A stretch of 12,609 bases of DNA, from assembly GCF_000272405.2 (NCBI RefSeq), contig NZ_AJZM02000190.1, positions 18,536 to 31,144 of the forward strand. The letters are read 5' to 3'. The notes beneath the pieces were generated by a model that was not told the origin of the DNA, did not search any database, and worked only from the letters and a program-made list of their open reading frames with translations. This document shows positions 7,201-12,609 of the stretch, one piece after another. Within the stretch, counting starts at the first letter, position 1. Every line of letters starts with the position of its first letter. The position numbers were made by a program, and so were the translations under genes. Origin of the DNA: Vibrio tasmaniensis 1F-187. Its GTDB lineage: Bacteria > Pseudomonadota > Gammaproteobacteria > Enterobacterales > Vibrionaceae.

Positions 7201-7283
7201 GTTATTCTTGCCGTAGCCAAGTGAAGCGTTTTGAAGGTGAGAAGCTTGCTCACCCATTACAAGCGCTAGCAAAAATTCTTTAA
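4248..7283 (+). CDS. ydiJ: FAD/4Fe-4S D-2-hydroxyglutarate dehydrogenase-type oxidoreductase YdiJ
   Basis: A 1011-aa fusion enzyme that oxidises a D-2-hydroxyacid (D-2-hydroxyglutarate in the YdiJ family) to the 2-oxoacid, probably passing electrons to the respiratory chain. The N-terminal FAD-binding domain has PRGGGTGTNG (83-92) and GGMINTDASGQGS (155-167). The FAD-oxidase C-terminal domain has GHVDAGVLHVRP and GEHGKG (493-498), ending FDPHNQMNPGKI. The iron-sulfur part has C573-x5-C579 with C589-P, and a classic C667-x2-C670-x2-C673-x3-C677-P cluster. The C-terminal domain holds C944-C945-G and GYSCRSQ (C988), as in GlpC/GlcF-type subunits. Length agrees with E. coli YdiJ (about 1018 aa), and the sequence can be followed along almost its whole length. 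ATG at 4248 with AGGA 5 bases upstream. Own terminator at 7291-7316. All cofactor residues look intact. Confidence 0.96.
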   Translation: MLPRLQLNADVDPVVVRFLDELKTAGFTGDIESQYSSRLAVATDNSVYQQLPQAVILPKTTQDVVLIGKVGAKSAYERVTFSPRGGGTGTNGQSLTKGVVVDLSRYMNKVLEINEQEGWVRVQSGIVKDQLNDAVRPYGYFFSPDLSTSNRATLGGMINTDASGQGSLKYGKTSDHVLSLQAVFADGSCLESDLSHGLPAEGEFAHHALAVTEAVCRDKRAQILNKFPPLNRFLTGYDLKNAINEEDDSFDLTRVLCGAEGSLAFITEAKLNLTPIPKARTLVNVKYNTFDSALRNAPFMVEAKALSVETVDSRVLNLAKQDIVWHTVSDLLMDVPNKEMLGINMVEFAGQDEAEVEQQVQALTAKLESMVETEDAGVIGFQVCSDLASIGRIYNMRKKAVGLLGAAKGRAKPVAFAEDTCVPPENLADFISEFRVLLDSKELNYGMFGHVDAGVLHVRPALDLCDPMQEALMHEVSDEVVKLVAKYGGLMWGEHGKGFRSEYGPDFFGEELFTELRRVKAAFDPHNQMNPGKICTPLESDAELVKVTDTKRGFYDRQIDVQVRDSFKQAMECNGNGLCFNYDTSSPMCPSMKVTADRRHSPKGRAGLVREWLRQLTEQGVDILDLEQEALKDNTPIKTMVERVRNTMNKRHEYDFSHEVHEAMNGCLACKACASQCPIKVDVPSFRSRFLNIYYSRYQRPAKDYLVANIETMLPLMAKAPKVVNAALGQKWIQTATARTVGYVDAPLMSVPTLKNRLASKELQLFDLQYLEGLSSEEKKQHVLIVQDPFTSFYDAEVIEDFVTLAQKLGKTPVLLPFKPNGKALHIKGFLSRFAREAKSTSDFLSMVADIGIPLVGVDPALVLCYRDEYVEILGDKRGDFDVLTVHEWLMPSLGEFEARSASEDMWYLFAHCTEKTKMPNAEKEWGTIFKHFGAALTSVPVGCCGMAGTFGHEVDKLQMSKDIYGLSWKPQMQDLPKDRCLVTGYSCRSQVKRFEGEKLAHPLQALAKIL

Positions 7284-7290
7284 TACATTT

Positions 7291-7316
7291 AGCCCAGCAA
7301 TTGCTGGGCTTTTTTC
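7291..7316 (+). terminator. Rho-independent terminator of ydiJ
   Basis: AGCCCAGCAA/TTGCTGGGCT is a perfect palindrome (7291-7310), forming an 8-bp stem with an AATT loop, followed by a T-run to 7315. It begins 8 bases after the ydiJ stop codon. Confidence 0.92.
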
Positions 7317-7349
7317 TAAACTAACAAAGGAATGTTAATAAGGAAAAGT

Positions 7350-7811
7350 ATGAATTTTCTAGAATTAAAAGTACCACCCGTTGCACTGTTCATTATTGTA
7401 TTCGTAGCATCATACTTCTGCGCTCAGCAGTTGAGCCAAGGAACATTGGCAATGCCTTATCGAATGGTTGTGCTCGGTATCGGGATTGTCTTGAGTGGTG
7501 TTATTGGGATATCAGGCATATGGGAGTTTCGCAAACAGAAAACCACCGTTAATCCGATCAAAGTCGACACCGCTTCTGCAGTTGTGGACAGTGGAATCTT
7601 TGGCTACACGCGAAACCCAATGTATCTAGGGCTATTTATCCTACTGTTTTGTTTTGGCTACTTCTTCCAAAACCTGTTCAGTGTCTTACTCAGTTTTGTA
7701 TTCGTAATCTACATGAATCAGTTCCAAATTAAGCCAGAAGAACGCGCTCTAGAGCAATTATTCGGTGCGGAATATGTTGATTACAAACAAAAGGTTAGGC
7801 GCTGGATTTAG
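7350..7811 (+). CDS. Integral-membrane isoprenylcysteine/phospholipid methyltransferase-family protein (153 aa)
   Basis: A small polytopic inner-membrane protein of the ICMT/PEMT-like family, which uses S-adenosylmethionine to methylate lipid-like or hydrophobic substrates at the membrane. Hydrophobic segments lie at about 9-27, 38-57, 91-108 and 110-123. The family signature is clear: GIFGYTRNPMYLG (82-94), then K128-PEE and a C-terminal FGAEYVDYKQKVRRW, matching the RNPxY ... EE ... Y-x-x-Y-x-x-x-V-x-R-W pattern. I chose the ATG at 7350, preceded by AAGGA at 5 bases. The ATG at 7332 has AAAGGA directly abutting it, which is too close. No separate promoter was found in the 66 bases after ydiJ, so it may depend on readthrough past the ydiJ terminator or on a promoter I cannot see. 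The substrate cannot be read from the sequence. Confidence 0.85.
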   Translation: MNFLELKVPPVALFIIVFVASYFCAQQLSQGTLAMPYRMVVLGIGIVLSGVIGISGIWEFRKQKTTVNPIKVDTASAVVDSGIFGYTRNPMYLGLFILLFCFGYFFQNLFSVLLSFVFVIYMNQFQIKPEERALEQLFGAEYVDYKQKVRRWI

Positions 7812-7862
7812 TTCTGACTTGAATACAGGCTTGAGTGACTTGATGTCATTAGTCATCGAAAT

Positions 7863-7900
7863 AAAAAAGCCCAGCTTGTGATACCAAGCTGGGCTTTATT
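7863..7900. terminator. Bidirectional terminator between the methyltransferase and DUF3581 genes
   Basis: AAAGCCCAGCTTG (7866-7878) and CAAGCTGGGCTTT (7885-7897) form a perfect 13-bp stem with a 6-base loop. The plus strand ends in TTTATT and the minus strand in TTTTTTAT, so the one stem can end both convergent transcripts. Confidence 0.92.
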
Positions 7901-7914
7901 GATCTTGTCTCTAG

Positions 7915-7940
7915 TTATTTACATCAAGTGATGTAAATAA
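7915..7940. repeat. Perfect 26-bp palindrome (12-bp arms, 2-bp spacer)
   Basis: TTATTTACATCA (7915-7926) and TGATGTAAATAA (7929-7940) are exact inverted repeats around AG. The element lies between the DUF3581 stop codon and the bidirectional terminator. It is AT-rich and lacks a U-tract of its own, so it is not a second ordinary terminator. It has the form of a dimeric-protein binding site, or of an mRNA 3' hairpin. No known consensus fits. Confidence 0.7.
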
Positions 7941-7949
7941 GAGTGCTGA

Positions 7950-8693
7950 TTAAGCGGCAGCTGCGAACTGAGCTAGAAACATCTCTTTACGTTCGTTGAA
8001 GCGGTTTACTAGGTCGTCTACAGAAGCTTGGTCGTATGGCTTAAGACCACTTGCTACCATGCGCTTTACGCCTTTACCGACTACTTCACCGTCTTCTTTG
8101 AAATCAAAGTTCAGTGTCACGATGCCACGCTTGCCTTCAACATCAAAAGTCGCACCAGAGAATTCAACTTCTGGGTGAGATAGGTCTAGGCGAGTAAATT
8201 CAACTTCCATGCTCTCGTAAATCACAAGAGGACGTTGGCAGTTGATCATCATTTGTTGTTCTTCCATAAGAGGAACCATGATGTGTGGGAAGTTCATGCC
8301 TGAGAACTTAACGTAGTTTGTTACTACGTGTTCGATGAATGCTTGATCGTGGCTCTTTTCACCTTCACAAGACATGTGTAGGTACTCTTTGCCTTTCTCG
8401 TCAACCAGTGAGCTTTCTTTCTCACACTTGTTGTCAACGCTTAGCGCAATACCGTTACCCACCATACCTGAAAAATCAAAACGCATTTTTTGGCTGATGC
8501 CTTCTTTTTGCAGAAGTACTGAAAACAAAAGATCGCCAGGCACGCAGAAGCGTTTGTTGTCTTCATCGTGAATTGGGTTGAAGTCAGCAGCTACTTTTTT
8601 AGCAAAGTGGCTAGCCTGTTCACGAGTGAATTGAAATTGATTGTCTTCAGTAGAAAAGTAAGGTGTCAGAAACATAGTATCGCTATTAGTCAT
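7950..8693 (-). CDS. DUF3581-type protein with MaoC/(R)-hydratase-like hotdog motif (247 aa)
   Basis: A soluble protein that I recall as DUF3581. Near the N-terminus it has ADFNPIHDED, then RFCVPGDLLFSVLL. This resembles the hydratase-2 signature of (R)-specific enoyl-CoA hydratases such as Aeromonas PhaJ (DFNPLH ... HGMLLASL). The catalytic Asp and His are kept, at about D37 and H42 counting from this start, but the later HG is PG and the segment between them is shorter. The C-terminal half (about 120-220) has alternating beta-like segments that could be a second hotdog. Action on a CoA or ACP thioester is inference. The ATG at 8691-8693 is chosen over a TTG one codon upstream; an ATG at 8673-8675 (MFLTPYF) is also possible. 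No clear ribosome-binding site is present. A perfect TATAAT at 8708-8713 makes the leader very short. Terminator at 7863-7900. Confidence 0.85.
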   Translation of the reverse strand: MTNSDTMFLTPYFSTEDNQFQFTREQASHFAKKVAADFNPIHDEDNKRFCVPGDLLFSVLLQKEGISQKMRFDFSGMVGNGIALSVDNKCEKESSLVDEKGKEYLHMSCEGEKSHDQAFIEHVVTNYVKFSGMNFPHIMVPLMEEQQMMINCQRPLVIYESMEVEFTRLDLSHPEVEFSGATFDVEGKRGIVTLNFDFKEDGEVVGKGVKRMVASGLKPYDQASVDDLVNRFNERKEMFLAQFAAAA

Positions 8694-8707
8694 CAAATCT
8701 GGCGGGG

Positions 8708-8747
8708 ATTATAGCTAACTAACTTGGTTTTAATGGTCTATCCAGTT
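8708..8747 (-). promoter_or_regulatory. Promoter of the DUF3581 gene with a FadR-like site over the -35 region
   Basis: Minus-strand TATAAT (8708-8713) is a perfect -10, but no -35 hexamer is found at 16-18 bases. In its place lies AACTGGATAGACCATTA (minus reading of 8731-8747), which keeps the CTGG...GACC core of FadR operators and matches 12 of 16 defined positions of AACTGGTCNGACCAGTT. It is centred about 38 bases before the expected start, which is where FadR activates fabA in E. coli. Confidence 0.4.
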
Positions 8748-8796
8748 TACGAGGGCCGAAAAGGAGGGAGATTGATGAGAAGGCGGGCTGGTGAGA

Positions 8797-8832
8797 AAAA
8801 TAATAAAGGTCTAGAAAATCTAGACCTTTATT
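8797..8832 (-). terminator. Rho-independent terminator of the lipoprotein gene
   Basis: AATAAAGGTCTAGA (8802-8815) and TCTAGACCTTTATT (8819-8832) form a perfect 14-bp stem with an AAA loop. The minus strand continues into ATTTTTC. It begins 9 bases past the stop codon at 8842-8844. Confidence 0.9.
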
Positions 8833-8841
8833 TATATAAGC

Positions 8842-9930
8842 TTATTTTTTATTAGGGAAGAACCACTTATCTAAATAATCACTCATCGGTGTAAAAGCAA
8901 GGTTCGCATAGTTAAATGGGTAATTAGCGGTTGTTGTTTCACCACTTGCGATTTTGCCGACCGCAGTAAAGCCTTTTGGCTGGTTTGCGTCTTTCAGCTC
9001 ATTCGGGAACTTACCGTTAGCAGGGTTCACTTTGTATTCGTAAACCAATCCTAAAAATGCGCCTGGGTTGAGGTTCTTTTTGACAGTATGGACTGAGTCT
9101 AATTTGCCATTCGAAATGTCATCACCATCGTCATTAATACTTGTACCATTACTTGAGAGACATTTGCTTGGAGTACCATCAATACGATCTGCACCTAACT
9201 GCCCGTTGCCGTAGTTACATTCATCGTATTTTAGATAACCTAAAGCTTGTGTACCTGTTCCTATTTTCTTATTGATGAGAGTTTTGAAACCATCGTAGCT
9301 TTTGGCCAATTCAGCACCAACGGCTGTATTGTTGTCACCATCAACATAGTAATCGAAAACTTGCAGCAGCTTTTGGTATGTCGTGGTGCTTTTTGTTTCA
9401 TCTACGCCTGACAGGTCAGTATAAATAAGCTCTAAACCATTGATGTTAGGGGTGCTCGCATACATATTTTGTGCAAGTGCAAGCACGAATTTACCATGAG
9501 CTGTAGAAGGATCTGGTTCTCCTTCTGTTATGCCAATGAGTATCTTTTTCTGGCTAAACTGTTTTCTCACGTCGTCATGAGCCCATTTAAGCAAATTTTC
9601 GACTTGAGTTTTAACTGCGTCTTGTTGTGTTTGAGTAATGTTTGGACCAATCGGCAGAATGTAAATACCTTTTTCAAAAGCACAGTTTGGCACTTCAGCT
9701 GCTGTTGAACAGTTTTTAATGCTGGTATAGGTCGCGACTTTCGTTAGCGTTGGAGTCGTTGGAGTCGTAGGTTTCGCTGGTGCTTTATTGCTTGAGTCTG
9801 ATCCACAGCCGGCTAAGAATAAGGTGCTGATAAGGGCTGTTGTAAGCAGGATTGGGGATTTTTTGTTATCATTGGTAATGAACTTTCCGACGGTGAGTGA
9901 TGATTTTTCGGATAGTATCACTCCTATCAA
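8842..9930 (-). CDS. Uncharacterised lipoprotein (about 345-362 aa)
   Basis: I do not recognise a family. The signal peptide SPILLTTALISTLFLAGC has a good lipobox, LAGC, with lipidated C42 (numbered from the TTG). Next residues are G-S-D, so outer-membrane sorting is likely. A Thr/Pro linker follows (51-62, encoded by a short tandem repeat). The body has an alpha/beta look: KGIYILPIG, then an amphipathic helix (98-125), then KKILIGITEGEPD. Four further cysteines (C74, C83, C238, C257) could make two disulfides. An Asp-rich patch (267-278, DDGDDISNGKLD) may bind calcium. The start is unclear: TTG at 9928-9930 and GTG at 9919-9921 lack a properly spaced ribosome-binding site. ATT at 9877-9879 has GGA 6 bases upstream and would give a normal-length signal peptide. 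Between DUF3581 and hut genes, with its own terminator; no functional link seen. Confidence 0.8.
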   Translation of the reverse strand: MIGVILSEKSSLTVGKFITNDNKKSPILLTTALISTLFLAGCGSDSSNKAPAKPTTPTTPTLTKVATYTSIKNCSTAAEVPNCAFEKGIYILPIGPNITQTQQDAVKTQVENLLKWAHDDVRKQFSQKKILIGITEGEPDPSTAHGKFVLALAQNMYASTPNINGLELIYTDLSGVDETKSTTTYQKLLQVFDYYVDGDNNTAVGAELAKSYDGFKTLINKKIGTGTQALGYLKYDECNYGNGQLGADRIDGTPSKCLSSNGTSINDDGDDISNGKLDSVHTVKKNLNPGAFLGLVYEYKVNPANGKFPNELKDANQPKGFTAVGKIASGETTTANYPFNYANLAFTPMSDYLDKWFFPNKK

Positions 9931-9957
9931 TAAGTGTATTCATTTTTTATGGACAAG

Positions 9958-9982
9958 TGGGCTGTAACGAGAGTACAGCCCA
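9958..9982 (-). terminator. Probable terminator hairpin after hutH
   Basis: TGGGCTGTA (9958-9966) and TACAGCCCA (9974-9982) form a perfect 9-bp stem with a 7-base loop, beginning 14 bases after the hutH stop. The following minus-strand tail (CTTGTCC) is poor in T, so termination may be weak or the hairpin may act as a 3' stabiliser. Confidence 0.55.
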
Positions 9983-9996
9983 GTATACGGAAAGTA

Positions 9997-11529
9997 TTAA
10001 AAACTTGACAGCGTACCTTCTGGCATTAAGTGGTTATGAACGGATAACTTGAGTAACAGGTTAGCTTGCTCAATATCTGGAGCAAAATATCTGTCTTTGT
10101 CGTAGAAGCTCACTTTCTCACGCAAAATTTGCTTCGCTTCTTCCACACGAGGAGAAGATAGATTCGGAGCGCGGAAGTCTAGCCCTTGTGCTGCTGCTAA
10201 ATATTCTACTGCCAATATCCCACGGGTATTTTCAGCCATGTATCTAAGCCTACGAGCGGCAAAGGTGGCCATTGATACGTGGTCTTCTTGGTTTGCAGAA
10301 GTAGGTAGGCTGTCAATTGACGCAGGATGAGCCAATGTTTTGTTCTCACTAGCGAGTGCTGCAGACGTTACTTGAGCAATCATAAAGCCTGAGTTCACGC
10401 CACCGTTATCGACTAAGAAAGGCGGTAGTTTGCTTAGCGCGCTATCAATCAGCAGCGCCATTCTACGCTCTGACAAGCTACCGATCTCGGTAATGGCCAA
10501 TGCAAGGTTATCTGCTGCCATTGCGACAGGTTCTGCGTGGAAGTTACCGCCCGAAATGATGTCGCCATCGTCAGCGAAAACTAGCGGGTTGTCGGATACG
10601 GCATTTGCTTCAATGTTTAAGGTTTCTGCTGAATTACGAATCTGCTGTAAACATGCCCCCATCACTTGAGGCTGACAACGCAGTGAGTAAGGGTCTTGAA
10701 CCTTTTCACAACAAGTGTGTGATTCACCAATCTCACTCTTTTGATCAAGCATATGACGGTAAGCAAGTGCTGCATCCATCTGGCCACGATGACCACGAAC
10801 GCGATGAATACGCGGATCAAACGGACGACGGCTACCCAGCGCGGCTTCTACAGACATTGCACCACACACGGTTGCAGACGCGAATAAGTCTTCAGCTGCG
10901 AACAGACCTTCTAGTGCAAAGGCTGTCGATGCTTGTGTGCCGTTTAACAGCGCCAGACCTTCTTTAGGTGCTAGCGTTATAGGCTCCAAGCCTGCGATCT
11001 GCATTGCTTCTAAGCCAGTGATGATCTTGCCGTTGTGGCGTGCTTGGCCTTCACCTAGCAGTACCGTACTCATGTGGGCGAGGGGAGCAAGATCTCCTGA
11101 AGCACCCACAGATCCTTTTTGTGGAACACATGGGTAAACCTGTGCGTTCACAAGATCGATAAGGGCATTAATCACTTTGAGGCGGATACCAGAGTAACCG
11201 CGAGACAAGCTGTTAATCTTTAACACCATCATCAAGCGAACAGTTTCATCAGACATGAATTTACCAATGCCCGCCGCGTGAGAAAGCACGATACTTTTCT
11301 GTAGTACTTCTAAATCCTCAGGGGCGATTTTGGTATTTGCTAACAAGCCAAAACCCGTGTTGATGCCATACACGGTGCGATCTTCAGCAATCACTTGTTC
11401 GACAACGTGCATGCTCGCTTCTATATCAGGAATCGCTGCAGGATCGAGAGATAAATTCACAGGGCTACGGCTAATCTTACGCAGTTCAGGCAGGCCTAGA
11501 AGTCCTGGCTTAAGTAATAAATTCAACAT
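9997..11529 (-). CDS. hutH: Histidine ammonia-lyase
   Basis: A 510-aa cytoplasmic enzyme that removes ammonia from L-histidine to give urocanate, the first step of the hut pathway. The self-made MIO electrophile comes from the tripeptide A143-S144-G145 in [17 protein letters not shown]54 in VYGINTGFG matches the catalytic tyrosine of the family. Other conserved blocks are present: LLNGTQAS, the [16 protein letters not shown] segment (here [15 protein letters not shown]), SDNPL and SGGNFH. The length equals that of known HutH enzymes (about 510). I chose the ATG at 11527-11529 because GGAG lies 5 bases upstream. An in-frame ATG five codons earlier overlaps the hutU stop and has no ribosome-binding site. 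It follows hutU by 14 bases and is surely co-transcribed with it; the promoter lies outside the window. A hairpin at 9958-9982 probably ends the transcript. Confidence 0.98.
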   Translation of the reverse strand: MLNLLLKPGLLGLPELRKISRSPVNLSLDPAAIPDIEASMHVVEQVIAEDRTVYGINTGFGLLANTKIAPEDLEVLQKSIVLSHAAGIGKFMSDETVRLMMVLKINSLSRGYSGIRLKVINALIDLVNAQVYPCVPQKGSVGASGDLAPLAHMSTVLLGEGQARHNGKIITGLEAMQIAGLEPITLAPKEGLALLNGTQASTAFALEGLFAAEDLFASATVCGAMSVEAALGSRRPFDPRIHRVRGHRGQMDAALAYRHMLDQKSEIGESHTCCEKVQDPYSLRCQPQVMGACLQQIRNSAETLNIEANAVSDNPLVFADDGDIISGGNFHAEPVAMAADNLALAITEIGSLSERRMALLIDSALSKLPPFLVDNGGVNSGFMIAQVTSAALASENKTLAHPASIDSLPTSANQEDHVSMATFAARRLRYMAENTRGILAVEYLAAAQGLDFRAPNLSSPRVEEAKQILREKVSFYDKDRYFAPDIEQANLLLKLSVHNHLMPEGTLSSF

Positions 11530-11543
11530 GTTTTCTCCAGACA

Positions 11544-12609
11544 TTAAAGGCGACGAAGTTCTTCGTTTAGCATAGGTAAATCAAGCTTCTGCTCTTTAGC
11601 ACACTGCTTGGCAATATCGTAACCCGCATCAGCATGACGCATAACGCCAGTAGCCGGATCATTGTGAAGTACACGAGCAATACGTTGTGATGCATCTTCG
11701 CTACCGTCACAACAAATCACCATACCCGAGTGTTGTGAGAAGCCCATGCCAACGCCGCCGCCATGGTGCAGAGAAACCCATGTTGCGCCACCAGCTGTGT
11801 TCAGAAGGGCATTCAAAAGAGGCCAATCAGAAACTGCATCAGAGCCATCCATCATGCCTTCTGTTTCGCGGTTCGGGCTTGCTACTGAGCCCGAATCTAG
11901 GTGGTCACGACCGATAACAACGGGTGCTTTCAGTTCGCCATTTTTCACCATTTCATTGAATGCTTGTCCTAAACGTTCACGATCTTTCAATCCAACCCAA
12001 CAGATACGAGCTGGTAGGCCTTGGAACTGAATGCGTTCACGCGCCATATCTAGCCAGTTATGTAGATGTGGGTTGTCAGGAATCAGTTCTTTTACTTTTT
12101 GGTCTGTTTTGTAGATGTCTTCTGGGTCGCCAGAAAGGGCAGCCCAACGGAACGGACCGATGCCTTCACAGAACAGAGGACGAATATAAGCAGGAACGAA
12201 ACCTGGGAAATCAAATGCGTTTTCTACGCCTTCTTCCAGTGCCATTTGGCGAATGTTGTTGCCGTAATCTACGGTCGCAGCGCCACGGTACTGAAGATCT
12301 AGCATAGCTTGTACTTGAATGGCCATGGACTGCTTAGCGGCTTTCACTACTTTAGCTTCATCAATGGTTCGTTCTTGTGCTGCTTTCTCCATCGTCCAAC
12401 CTTGCGGCAAGTATCCGTTCAGCGGATCGTGGGCAGAGGTTTGGTCAGTCACTACGTCAGGCGTGATATTGCGTTCAACAAGCTCTGGGAATACGTCTGC
12501 TGCGTTACCAAGCAAGCCAACAGAGATTGGCGTGTCTGATTCTTTAATCATGGCCATCGCTTCATCGATGCTGGTGGCTTTTCTGTCGACATAGCCAGTA
12601 CGCAAGCGG
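11544..12609 (-). CDS. hutU: Urocanate hydratase, C-terminal part (cut by the right window edge)
   Basis: About 354 residues of urocanase, which adds water to urocanate to give 4-imidazolone-5-propanoate, using tightly bound NAD. The reading frame is open to the right edge, so the N-terminal 200 or so residues, including the NAD-binding glycine motif, lie outside. Clear family blocks in order: [102 protein letters not shown] and [18 protein letters not shown]. The second Cys of VICCDG aligns with the active-site cysteine known as C410 in the Pseudomonas enzyme. The protein ends LNEELRRL, 14 bases before hutH. This hutU-hutH order fits a Vibrio hut operon, with hutG, hutI or hutC expected nearby but not visible here. 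Confidence 0.97.
   Translation of the reverse strand, partial: RLRTGYVDRKATSIDEAMAMIKESDTPISVGLLGNAADVFPELVERNITPDVVTDQTSAHDPLNGYLPQGWTMEKAAQERTIDEAKVVKAAKQSMAIQVQAMLDLQYRGAATVDYGNNIRQMALEEGVENAFDFPGFVPAYIRPLFCEGIGPFRWAALSGDPEDIYKTDQKVKELIPDNPHLHNWLDMARERIQFQGLPARICWVGLKDRERLGQAFNEMVKNGELKAPVVIGRDHLDSGSVASPNRETEGMMDGSDAVSDWPLLNALLNTAGGATWVSLHHGGGVGMGFSQHSGMVICCDGSEDASQRIARVLHNDPATGVMRHADAGYDIAKQCAKEQKLDLPMLNEELRRL

Noticed and set aside
7915..7940. Palindrome as a LuxR/SmcR, TyrR or NagC operator
   Set aside because: LuxR/SmcR sites read TTATTGAT...ATCAATAA; TyrR boxes have the opposite arm order; NagC spacing between TTATTT and AAATAA is shorter. None fits.
11527..11544. hutH starting at the ATG that overlaps the hutU stop codon (TAATG)
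   Set aside because: No ribosome-binding site precedes it, while the ATG at 11527-11529 has GGAG at 5 bases and gives the usual HutH length.
10430..12594. Several plus-strand open frames of 60-120 codons opposite hutH and hutU
   Set aside because: They are antisense shadows of highly conserved, GC-skewed codons; none shows a ribosome-binding site or a plausible protein composition.
1..12609. Defence island, prophage, CRISPR or toxin-antitoxin system
   Set aside because: No matching genes, repeats or attachment sites were found. The DUF2786-type gene alone, though a type also seen in phages, is not enough.

Overview
The window looks like chromosome from a Vibrio, probably near the V. splendidus group. 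This rests on moderate GC, strongly Vibrio-like protein sequences, a YdiJ protein that can be followed along nearly its whole length against the E. coli protein, a hut gene order like that of V. cholerae, and several rho-independent terminators built on the same GCCCAGC stem. I see no integrase, transposase, tRNA, CRISPR array, toxin-antitoxin pair or defence genes. It reads as ordinary core or near-core chromosome with several uncharacterised single genes, not as a mobile island.

Layout. Positions 1-4028 hold five minus-strand genes: a 62-residue zinc-ribbon-like protein, a Sel1-repeat/transmembrane/J-domain protein, a YiaD-like OmpA lipoprotein, a DUF2786-type protein and a DUF3334-type protein. 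A 219-base divergent intergenic region (4029-4247) follows. Two plus-strand genes come next: ydiJ (FAD/Fe-S D-2-hydroxyglutarate dehydrogenase family) and a small membrane methyltransferase of the isoprenylcysteine/phospholipid methyltransferase type. From 7950 to the right edge everything is again on the minus strand: a DUF3581-type protein with a MaoC-like hydratase motif, an orphan lipoprotein, hutH, and the C-terminal part of hutU, which is cut by the window edge.

How genes work together. Only hutU-hutH is a clear operon (14 bases between them): histidine goes to urocanate (HutH) and then to imidazolonepropionate (HutU). The other genes have their own terminators and/or plausible promoters and look like independent units. 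YdiJ and the two HutH/HutU enzymes feed 2-oxoacid and glutamate metabolism, but nothing in the sequence links them in regulation.

Most interesting points. (1) The DUF3334-type protein carries an exact copy of the CheC/CheX/FliY phosphatase signature, D-x3-E-x2-N-x22-P, and ends in a tail closely resembling the CheY-binding C-terminus of CheZ. I infer an undescribed response-regulator phosphatase that combines features of two unrelated phosphatase types. (2) The Sel1 protein is built to span the inner membrane, with Sel1 repeats in the periplasm and a J-domain with an intact HPD motif in the cytoplasm. (3) The DUF3581-type protein keeps the Asp/His catalytic motif of (R)-enoyl-CoA hydratases, and a FadR-like site lies over its promoter. 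(4) A long-range paired, internally structured element lies 3' of the yiaD-like gene. No complete new multi-gene system is visible.
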